A stretch of DNA of 64,000 nucleotides, from positions 2,108,001 to 2,172,000 of the forward strand of contig NZ_SADE01000001.1 in NCBI RefSeq assembly GCF_004005845.1, given 5' to 3'. Numbering within the stretch: the stretch's first letter is position 1; the number at the start of each line of letters is the position of its first letter. The notes beneath the pieces are model-generated. The model saw only the letters and a program-made list of their open reading frames with translations, searched no databases and was not told the origin of the DNA. Source of the DNA: Hwanghaeella grinnelliae (GTDB lineage Bacteria; Pseudomonadota; Alphaproteobacteria; UBA8366; Aestuariispiraceae). This document shows, in pieces, positions 9,662 through 16,438 of the stretch. Position numbers and translations under genes: made by a program.

Positions 9662-10378
9662 ATGGCGCTTACGGACTACAAGGCACTGACATTCGACGTT
9701 TACGGCACGCTGATCGACTGGGAAACCGGCATGGTCAACGGCTTGAAGCCCTTGACCGACAAGGTCGGTGGGTTGACCCGCGACCAGATCCTGGAAGCTC
9801 ATGCCTTCCATGAATCGACCAGCCAGAAGTGGACGCCGTCCAAGACCTACTCCCAGCTGCTGGCAACCGTCTACAAACGCTTGGCGGAAGAATGGGGCAT
9901 CCCTGTCGAATGGGACGAATGCCTAGTCTACGGCGCGTCTGTCGAGCATTGGCCGGCTTTCGAGGACAGCGCAGAGTCACTCGCCTATCTGAAAGATCAC
10001 TACAAACTGGTCGTCCTGTCGAATGTCGACAATGCCAGCTTTGCCCACAGCAACAAGAAGCTCGGCAATCCGTTCCACATGGTCTACACGGCCGAAGACG
10101 TCGGGTCCTACAAGCCCGCGCCCCGCAATTTCGACTATATGCTGGAAAACCTTGCGCGGCTTGGCATCGAGAAGCAGGACATTCTGCATACGGCGGAAAG
10201 CATGTTCCATGACCACGGCCCGGCCAACAAATTCGGCCTCACCAATTGCTGGATCTATCGCCGTCACGACAAGGAAGGCTTCGGCGCGACGATGAATCCG
10301 GGTGAAATGCCCTCGGTCGACATCGTCTTCAACAGCATGGCCGACTTCGTTACCGCCCACAAAGCGGAACTGTCCTAG
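9662..10378 (+). CDS. haloacid dehalogenase type II (HAD superfamily)
   Basis: A 238-residue HAD hydrolase. Motif I is TFDVYGTLIDWE with the nucleophile Asp and the Tyr typical of L-2-haloacid dehalogenases. Motif II is VVLSNVDN, motif III GSYKPAPRNFDYML, and motif IV HTAESMFHDHGPAN. The reaction is hydrolytic removal of halide from 2-haloalkanoic acids, or phosphatase activity of a relative. Start ATG 9662 has GAGAGCAAGAAC upstream. It is divergent from the LysR gene, which may regulate it. Confidence 0.85.
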   Translation: MALTDYKALTFDVYGTLIDWETGMVNGLKPLTDKVGGLTRDQILEAHAFHESTSQKWTPSKTYSQLLATVYKRLAEEWGIPVEWDECLVYGASVEHWPAFEDSAESLAYLKDHYKLVVLSNVDNASFAHSNKKLGNPFHMVYTAEDVGSYKPAPRNFDYMLENLARLGIEKQDILHTAESMFHDHGPANKFGLTNCWIYRRHDKEGFGATMNPGEMPSVDIVFNSMADFVTAHKAELS

Positions 10379-10394
10379 GCTGCGTCCTCGGTAA

Positions 10395-10421
10395 GCCGGC
10401 CGCGGTCAGGACGCGGCCGGC
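10395..10421. terminator. GC-rich hairpin between convergent genes
   Basis: A perfect 10-bp inverted repeat (GCCGGCCGCG/CGCGGCCGGC, 7-base loop) lies between the HAD gene and the convergent HD-GYP gene, overlapping the 3' end of the latter. It has no T-run, so it may act as a pause or mRNA-stabilising element rather than a full intrinsic terminator. Confidence 0.45.
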
Positions 10422-13400
10422 ACCGCCCCGTCATCCATATAGGCTGAGATATCGACCTCATCGATCTGTTCCGGCAGCAGGAACCGGCGCGCATATTCCT
10501 TGTACACGCCATTCCGCAGGAACAGGTCGAACAGGTCCGGATCGATATGCTGATCCTTCTTCATGAAGGACATGATACGGATCGATTCCGTCAGTGTCTT
10601 CGCCGGTTTGTAGGGCCGGTCGGCGGCGGTCAATGCCTCGAAGATATCGGCGATTGCCATGATCCGCGCGGGAATCGACATATCGTCCTTCTTCAATTTA
10701 CGGGGATAGCCCGTGCCGATCATCGTTTCATGATGACCGGCGGCAATCTCCGGAATCCGTTTCAGATGGTCCGGATACGGCAAGCCTTCCAGCATGATGA
10801 TGGTCTGGACGATATGGTCGTTGATGATGAAGCGTTCCTCGGCGGTCAAAGTCCCGCGAGAAATACACAGATTGTAGATTTCACCGTGATTGAAGCGATG
10901 TTCCGGCACATCCATGTCGAACCCGTACGGGTTGTCGCCGAATACGTCCGATGTCTCCCGCCGATGAATGTGTTCAGGCTTGTCGTCCAGCAACTTCTCG
11001 ACCACAGGCAGCGCGGGTTCCGAGAATTCGTCCATCCGTTTCCGTTCTGCGATCGATAATCCCAACCTGTCGCTGAAGTGGCGGGTCCATTCGCGCCGGC
11101 CGATTTGGCGCAGGCGCTCCTTCTTTTCCTCATCCATGAATTCGCCACCGATATTGCACTCCGCCACGAAAGCGAAGTCGTCCATCAATGCGGCATTCTC
11201 TCTTTCGAAAGCATCCCTGTCAGGTTCCTTCCCGTCCAGGGCCGCTTGTAGGAAGGCGATCTTGTTGTCCCGCAACAACACTTCGAACCGAGTCCGGATC
11301 TCGTGCATGCGGTTATAGATCGTCTCCAGTTTCGTCGCCTTATCGACGACATATTCCGGCGTCGTCACCTTGCCGCAATCATGCAGCCAGGCCGCGATAC
11401 GGAACTCACGCCATTCGTCTTCATTGGCGAACTTGAACTCGGACAACGGGCCGTCAGACTCGGACTCAGCGGACCGCGCAAGCATCATCGCCAATTCCGG
11501 TACACGACGGCAGTGCCCGCCGGTATAGGGCGACTTCGCGTCAATCGCCGCCGCCATCAACTCAATAAAACTATCCAACAATTCTTTCTGCGACTGGATC
11601 AGGTTCTTATTGTCCAGGGCGACTGCGGCCTGGGATGCCAAAGCTTCCACAAAGTTTACGACTTCAACATCGAACGGCCCGACTTCGCCGGTTTCCGGGT
11701 TCTTGGCATTGATCAACTGCAACACGCCGATGACGTTTTTGCCACGTGGTTTCAGAGGGACCGTCAAGAAGGATGTGGAGTGGTATCCGTTCTGCTCGTC
11801 GACGCGTTTGGTGCCGGAGAAATCGAAATTTTCATTGTTATAGGCATCATCGATCAGCACGGTCTCACCGACCAAAGCGCAATGGCTCGCCACATTCCTG
11901 TGGTTGGGTTCCTTCGATTCCGGGTCCCACAAGGGTACCGGCACCAAGCCGACAGGCGGTCCATCATGCCCCCCGATATCGATCCCCATGCTGTCATTCT
12001 TCATGTTCTCGAAATGAAGCGCATCGTCCTTTAACATGTACAAAGTCGCGCCATCTGCTTGCGCGAGTTCCTTGGCCACATCGAGTACCGCGTCGATCAA
12101 TCGCGTTTCGGAATGTTCCCCGCCCAAGGCGATACCGCGTTCGACAAGCCGTTCCAGCTTTGTCTGGGTTTGCATCAAATCCCGGGTCCGCTCCTGGACC
12201 ATGGATTCAAGACGCACAGCTTCCGTTTTTTGAGCCTCGATAAAACCGCTGACCTGTTTAGCGACCTCCGAAAAAGTCCGCGCGATATCGCCCAACTCAT
12301 CGCTGCGTCCGGTGCCGGGGATCGGCCCGTCGACCCGGCGCGTCACGCCGAAATCCAAAAAGGCGTTGCGAATCCTGGACAAGGGTTTGGTGACCGAGCG
12401 CGCCGCAAAGAACCCAATCGCGACTACGACCGCCGTAGTGACGACGACAATCGCAAAGGTCATGTTCCGCAATTGAATTACCGGCGCCATCACCTCAACA
12501 GCGCCTATTTCCGACAACAACGCCCAGCGGGCGCCCCGGAAGGTGAAGGGTGAATAGGCGGACAGGACATCGTGGCCTTTGTAGTCATAAGCGAACATGA
12601 CGCCACTCTCGCCGGCAAGCGCGCGTTCCGATGTGGTCGTATTGACCGAGACTTTGAGGATTGAGGAATCCTCGTCAAACCGGGAGTCGGTTCGCATCAA
12701 GCGATCCGAACCGACGACATAGGTCTCGCCCGTCTCCCCCATTCCAGCCGTCACTTGCATAATCTCGTTGAGGCGGATGATCGGCATTTGCAGGGCAATC
12801 ACCCCAAGGAACTTCCCACCGTCAAAAACCGGTTCCGACAGAAAACTTGCGGGCGCGCCGCCGATCGGGGCATAGGACTGGAAATCGGTAAACTGCGCGG
12901 TGACGTTCGGCGGGGTGGAGAGCGCGCCCGAAATCGTCCCGGCCAGCGCCGTATTTTTCCAGCGCCCGGTGATCAGGTTGGTTCCGAATTCCGCGTGTTT
13001 GGATGATGTGTAGACGACGTCCCCTTGCGGGCTGATCAGGAAGACATCGTAATACCCCTTCAATTCATGAAGCAGTTTCAGCCAAGGATGGAACCGGTCA
13101 TGGGTCTGCTTATAGGCCGATACGTTTTCGGGCAGATCTTCCGGGTTTTCCACATCACCGTTGGGATTGTCGACTTTGTAAACAGTCCTCAACAACGCTT
13201 CCGTCCGGTCGCTTGAAATGCCCAGCCCGGCGAAGGATCTGTTCAATTCTCTCAGCGCATCGCTCACAACCGGACTGCGGGCAATCAGCTCCACATCCTC
13301 TTCCACACCTTTGAGATAGGTGGAAAATGCCGCCGAACGCGATTCACTGATCGAGACGAGCTTCGCGGCCGTCACGTCTTCCAGGGCATCTGCGGATCGT

Positions 13401-13483
13401 TTGTAGGCCCCGATTCCCACGGCCACCGAACAGGCTGTGGCACAGACGGCAACCAAGGCTGGCAGTTTGAAGGCAATACTCAT
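10406..13483 (-). CDS. Cache-HAMP-GAF-HD-GYP-like sensor phosphohydrolase
   Basis: A 1025-residue membrane receptor. TM1 is at about 7-27, a periplasmic Cache-type sensor at about 30-335, TM2 at about 341-362, HAMP at about 364-418, a coiled linker at about 418-450, GAF at about 455-625, and an HD hydrolase domain from about 636. The metal motif HDCGK is at 701-705, and HHETMIGTGYP at 917-927. HD-GYP enzymes hydrolyse cyclic di-GMP. Two things are odd: the Asp in the usual HHExxDGxGYP is Ile here, and about 175 extra residues separate HDxGK from the next helix, where canonical proteins have far fewer. Activity is therefore uncertain. It appears monocistronic. Confidence 0.88.
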   Translation of the reverse strand: MSIAFKLPALVAVCATACSVAVGIGAYKRSADALEDVTAAKLVSISESRSAAFSTYLKGVEEDVELIARSPVVSDALRELNRSFAGLGISSDRTEALLRTVYKVDNPNGDVENPEDLPENVSAYKQTHDRFHPWLKLLHELKGYYDVFLISPQGDVVYTSSKHAEFGTNLITGRWKNTALAGTISGALSTPPNVTAQFTDFQSYAPIGGAPASFLSEPVFDGGKFLGVIALQMPIIRLNEIMQVTAGMGETGETYVVGSDRLMRTDSRFDEDSSILKVSVNTTTSERALAGESGVMFAYDYKGHDVLSAYSPFTFRGARWALLSEIGAVEVMAPVIQLRNMTFAIVVVTTAVVVAIGFFAARSVTKPLSRIRNAFLDFGVTRRVDGPIPGTGRSDELGDIARTFSEVAKQVSGFIEAQKTEAVRLESMVQERTRDLMQTQTKLERLVERGIALGGEHSETRLIDAVLDVAKELAQADGATLYMLKDDALHFENMKNDSMGIDIGGHDGPPVGLVPVPLWDPESKEPNHRNVASHCALVGETVLIDDAYNNENFDFSGTKRVDEQNGYHSTSFLTVPLKPRGKNVIGVLQLINAKNPETGEVGPFDVEVVNFVEALASQAAVALDNKNLIQSQKELLDSFIELMAAAIDAKSPYTGGHCRRVPELAMMLARSAESESDGPLSEFKFANEDEWREFRIAAWLHDCGKVTTPEYVVDKATKLETIYNRMHEIRTRFEVLLRDNKIAFLQAALDGKEPDRDAFERENAALMDDFAFVAECNIGGEFMDEEKKERLRQIGRREWTRHFSDRLGLSIAERKRMDEFSEPALPVVEKLLDDKPEHIHRRETSDVFGDNPYGFDMDVPEHRFNHGEIYNLCISRGTLTAEERFIINDHIVQTIIMLEGLPYPDHLKRIPEIAAGHHETMIGTGYPRKLKKDDMSIPARIMAIADIFEALTAADRPYKPAKTLTESIRIMSFMKKDQHIDPDLFDLFLRNGVYKEYARRFLLPEQIDEVDISAYMDDGAVPAAS

Positions 13484-13644
13484 GTCACGGTCCTACGCAA
13501 AAAGGGGATTTGCTGAAGACACCGGTTGCGTAACCGGTTGATCCCTGGCTCTAACCGGCCATTGAAGGACCATCTGACAGAAATTATCCGTATTATTCTT
13601 GAGTGTATAGAGGGTGAACGCCGCCATACCTTTCCCACAGAAAT

Positions 13645-13678
13645 GCAAAACGGCCCCTCGGTTTCCCGGGAGGCCGTC
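13645..13678 (-). terminator. intrinsic terminator of the 59-residue gene
   Basis: Read on the minus strand, the stem ACGGCC(T)CC...GG(G)GCCGT is followed by TTTTGCATT. It lies 27 bp after the stop of the small gene at 13705-13884 and separates it from the HD-GYP gene. Confidence 0.7.
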
Positions 13679-13704
13679 CATAGACGCTCAATTGTCGCGT
13701 TGCG

Positions 13705-13884
13705 TTACCGCACGCTGACAACCGACGGCGCGCCAAACATTTCTTCGATAATATATTTGGCATGCGCGATCATGGTCTGGCTTTCGTCGCTATCGACGAC
13801 GAATTGGCTCGATCCGTTGCCGTTCGAATACGACACGAAGTGATGCAGACCGAATTTAATCAGGAAGTTGGATTCAACAGACAT
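13705..13884 (-). CDS. small uncharacterised protein, 59 residues
   Basis: The reading frame from ATG 13884 to TAA 13705 encodes 59 residues, beginning MSVESNFLIKFGLHHFVSYS and ending APSVVSVR. Coding potential is supported by codon use like the neighbours (GAC/GAA, ATC, GCG), an AAGAAG-type Shine-Dalgarno about 8 bp upstream, and its own intrinsic terminator 27 bp downstream. It is soluble and acidic, with a predicted helix in the second half (SQTMIAHAKYIIEEMFG) and a Gly/Asn/Ser-rich turn in the middle. I do not recognise the family. It sits downstream of cspA on the same strand, but cspA has its own terminator. Confidence 0.65.
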   Translation of the reverse strand: MSVESNFLIKFGLHHFVSYSNGNGSSQFVVDSDESQTMIAHAKYIIEEMFGAPSVVSVR

Positions 13885-13932
13885 AATTTTCTTCTTTTTA
13901 TGAATTGTATAGGTCGATTTTTTGTATTTTTG

Positions 13933-13983
13933 GGCCGGTTTTCACGGCCAAAAACGGAAATAGGCGGTCAAAGACCGCCTATT
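13933..13983 (-). terminator. cspA terminator (double hairpin)
   Basis: A perfect 11-bp inverted repeat (13959-13969 and 13973-13983, 3-base loop) is followed on the minus strand by TCCGTTTTT. A second hairpin GGCCG/CGGCC follows at 13933-13949. It ends the cspA transcript 34 bp after the stop codon. Confidence 0.82.
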
Positions 13984-14016
13984 CCGATCTCACATACCTA
14001 GATTGGTATGCGAAAG

Positions 14017-14226
14017 TCAGTCGTCAAGCTGCAGGTTTTCAGCGGACATCTTGCCGTCACGACCCGAAACCAGTTCGAACGTCACGCGCTGACCGTCGGA
14101 CAGGCTGGAAATGCCGGCGCGCTCAAGAGCGCTGATGTGAACGAAGGCGTCCTTCGAACCATCTTCCGGTTGAATGAAGCCGAAACCCTTGGTCGGGTTG
14201 AACCACTTAACGGTACCTTTGGTCAT
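14017..14226 (-). CDS. cspA: CspA-family cold shock protein
   Basis: A 69-residue OB-fold nucleic-acid-binding protein. RNP1 (KGFGFI) and RNP2 (AFVHIS) are present, with the usual [18 protein letters not shown] start. It acts as an RNA chaperone or antiterminator in the cytoplasm. It has a good AGGAAA ribosome binding site. A probable promoter at 14371-14398 implies a leader of about 140 nt, as is common for cold-inducible csp mRNAs. A strong terminator follows. Confidence 0.95.
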   Translation of the reverse strand: MTKGTVKWFNPTKGFGFIQPEDGSKDAFVHISALERAGISSLSDGQRVTFELVSGRDGKMSAENLQLDD

Positions 14227-14370
14227 GATTTTTTCCTTTCACGACAATTTATTTTCGTTCCGCCGCCGAATGCAGCGGAGCTTTGAAACGCTTGAATTGT
14301 CGGAGAGGAAACGTGATCGACCGCGTTAGCGGGTAGCATGAGTTCTGCAGCGACTTCGAAACGTGAGTGA

Positions 14371-14398
14371 GTTATAGGGGTTTCCTGAAACAAAGCAA
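14371..14398 (-). promoter_or_regulatory. probable cspA promoter
   Basis: On the minus strand TTGCTT and TATAAC are separated by 16 bp, a good sigma-70-like pair. Transcription would start near 14364, giving a cspA leader of about 138 nt. The 300-bp gap 14227-14522 holds this promoter and leader and no convincing ORF. Confidence 0.5.
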
Positions 14399-14522
14399 GG
14401 TAAATCGTAGGGCCCACGCCGTGACGTCCTTTGCCGACACGATTTCGAGCGCCCCTGCCCTTGGCCTGTAAGCCCGGGAAATCAAAGGAAAATCGGGTTC
14501 AGGCACTTTCGGCCGGTTAGCG

Positions 14523-14993
14523 TCAGTTTGCCGCAAATGCGATCAATCGCCCAAGCACCAGTGCGCCCAACCATGCTGTTAGGGAAATCGCACCGATACG
14601 GCGCAGAGCCCCCCTTGGAGCGTCTTCAAGTGTCCAACCATGACGGCGATGGGCGAGGATTGCGGATACCGTGCCAATCGCAATCAAAACCAGCTTGAAC
14701 GGCAATAGTGGATGGGCGGCATAATCCACGGCCCTTGTGGCGAAAAGTAAAATCCCCGTCAGCACCGCCAGGACCAATCCGGAGCCGGCGGTCACGGCCA
14801 GAATGCGCACCACAGCAGCCCGCGCGGCGTCCGGCCAGAACCCTAGAAGACGCAGGGACAGCGGCACGGCGCCGCCGACCAGAAGCGCAATCCCAAGCAC
14901 GTGGCCGGTATTGACGGCTGCGTAGCTCCAGCGGGAAAACCTCAGGGCCTCGACCGGCGGCAAACTCTCCAACGCGGTGAGAAATTCCTCCAC
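14523..14993 (-). CDS. DUF6644-like four-helix membrane protein
   Basis: A 156-residue integral membrane protein with four hydrophobic segments (about residues 28-52, 62-86, 95-114 and 131-153). Conserved-looking His and Arg lie near the first and third helices (NTGHVLGIALL, AHRRHGW). It resembles the DUF6644/CopD-like small haem- or copper-associated membrane families. It follows the DUF6152 gene by 13 bp on the same strand, and the pair probably forms an operon. The role is not known. Confidence 0.7.
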   Translation of the reverse strand: MEEFLTALESLPPVEALRFSRWSYAAVNTGHVLGIALLVGGAVPLSLRLLGFWPDAARAAVVRILAVTAGSGLVLAVLTGILLFATRAVDYAAHPLLPFKLVLIAIGTVSAILAHRRHGWTLEDAPRGALRRIGAISLTAWLGALVLGRLIAFAAN

Positions 14994-15006
14994 CGCCCAA
15001 TTCCAA

Positions 15007-15378
15007 CTAGCTGCGGTTGGGATAAAGCGCGTGTTCCCTACCCTCTATCAAGATCCTTTCGGCCTTCATCAGCTTGTCGTCGATATTCGCCGATGGTTCG
15101 CCGATGATCGTTAACTCCACGCCGGGGGAAAGGTCGTCGGGCGTCAGACCCGCTTGTTCGTTGCGCCAGGGCTGTCCGACTTCCACGGTCCAAATTTCCC
15201 CTTCCGCATCGACCGTCAGCACCCCGTGCGGATTGCCGAGCTTGGCCGTCTTGATGAGTCCGGTCAGTTCGATATTGCCGCCCGTCGTCCAGGACCAGCC
15301 ATGGTGAGCCCAGGCAACGCCGCTAACCAGACCGAATACAAGCACGGTGAAACCCAAAGCTGTTGCGATACGGCGCAT
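15007..15378 (-). CDS. DUF6152 family exported protein
   Basis: A 123-residue secreted protein. The signal peptide MRRIATALGFTVLVFGLVSG ends before AHHGWSW, and the mature protein starts with the AHHG motif that typifies DUF6152. The rest is a small beta-rich domain (GLIKTAKLGNPHGVLTVDAEG, then GQPWRNEQAGLTPDDL). ATG 15378 was chosen for GAGGAG 6 bp upstream; the frame is open to 15408. The mature N-terminal His-His suggests copper or other metal binding, which is inference. It is first gene of an operon with the DUF6644-like protein. Confidence 0.78.
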   Translation of the reverse strand: MRRIATALGFTVLVFGLVSGVAWAHHGWSWTTGGNIELTGLIKTAKLGNPHGVLTVDAEGEIWTVEVGQPWRNEQAGLTPDDLSPGVELTIIGEPSANIDDKLMKAERILIEGREHALYPNRS

Positions 15379-15598
15379 GGCGAACTCCTCTTCCTCGATC
15401 ATTCTCACAAGTGAATTCCTGCAAAGATATGGAGCGCCATGCCCACAAGAAAAGCCTCCCCCCTGACATCTCTTGCGAGCATGAGTGAATACAGGGGCTT
15501 GCAGTCTGGAATTCGCCCCGTTCGTTCATATCTGAATAGCATCCCGCGCCGAACCGTTTGGCGCGCCGCGACTTGGAGGACTGGAGGAAAATCTCGAC

Positions 15599-16327
15599 AT
15601 GAATGTAAACGCGATCCTGAACAACGTAATGGGGACGGCCGGTGCCGGCATCGATAAGGCGGTCCAGGGCGCACGCTCCGGCGGAATGCCGTCGGGCCTC
15701 CTCGGTGGCGCGGCTGCCGGTGGCTTGGCCGCCCTGTTGTTGAGCAACAAGAAGGCGCGAAAAATGGGCGGCAAGGCCCTCACCTATGGCGGCATGGCGG
15801 CGATCGGAGGTTTGGCCTACAAGGCGTGGCGCGATCATAAAGAAGACCAGACTCGAACCCAGCCGGCGCAGCGTTCAGCGCACGCCGCCGCAATTTATCA
15901 ACAGACCGCCGCCAACACACCCGCGCCCCCTGCGGGCAGCATCTTCGACCTGGCCAATCAGCCAAGCACATCACAGGGCGAGGACATGCGCCTGGTCGTC
16001 ATCCGGGCAATGATCAGCGCGGCCAAAGCGGACGGTCATATAGACGCGGATGAACGGACCCGTATCGAAGGGCAGATCAAAGCCCTTCAAATCGGCCAGG
16101 ACGAACAACAGTTCCTGATCGATCAGCTGAACGCCCCCAGCGACCCGATCGCAATCGCACGGCTTTCGGGCAGCCTGGAACAGGCGACCGAGATATACGC
16201 CGCATCCGCCTTGGCCGTGGATGTGGATACGCCTGAGGAACGCCGCTACCTGGAGCGCCTGGCCGACGGGCTGCATCTGCCGGAGGATCTACGTCAGCGC
16301 TTGGATGAGGAAACCGCGATCCGCTAG
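15599..16327 (+). CDS. DUF533/TerB-like protein
   Basis: A 242-residue protein. The N-terminus has a Gly/Ala-rich hydrophobic segment (SGLLGGAAAGGLAALLLS, about residues 34-51), then a second hydrophobic stretch. A variable Gln/Pro-rich linker follows (about 80-115). The C-terminal TerB-like helical domain starts at LVVIRAMISAAKADGHIDADE (about 130). This layout matches DUF533 (YebE-type) proteins, whose function is unknown, with distant similarity to tellurite-resistance TerB. A GGAGGAAAA Shine-Dalgarno precedes ATG 15599. Confidence 0.85.
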   Translation: MNVNAILNNVMGTAGAGIDKAVQGARSGGMPSGLLGGAAAGGLAALLLSNKKARKMGGKALTYGGMAAIGGLAYKAWRDHKEDQTRTQPAQRSAHAAAIYQQTAANTPAPPAGSIFDLANQPSTSQGEDMRLVVIRAMISAAKADGHIDADERTRIEGQIKALQIGQDEQQFLIDQLNAPSDPIAIARLSGSLEQATEIYAASALAVDVDTPEERRYLERLADGLHLPEDLRQRLDEETAIR

Positions 16328-16344
16328 ACACCGAAAGGCGCAGG

Positions 16345-16371
16345 AAAAAGGCCCTGCCAAACGGCAGGGCC
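16345..16371 (-). terminator. acnB terminator
   Basis: The stem AGGCCCTGCC/GGCAGGGCCT has the 4-base loop AAAC. On the minus strand it is followed by TTTTTCC, so it serves aconitase B, which ends at 16439. On the plus strand the T-run is missing. Confidence 0.8.
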
Positions 16372-16438
16372 TCGTCCATTCTCGGTTGTTCCCATGTTTG
16401 ACGGGTCGGTGATCCCGACCCGGCGTCGGAAACCGACC

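Noticed and set aside
13526-13843. 105-codon plus-strand frame
   Set aside because: It crosses the terminator at 13645-13678 and is antisense to the 59-residue gene, which has better start and stop signals.
14223-14417. 64-codon frame upstream of cspA
   Set aside because: It falls in the predicted cspA promoter and leader, overlaps the cspA start and lacks a ribosome binding site.
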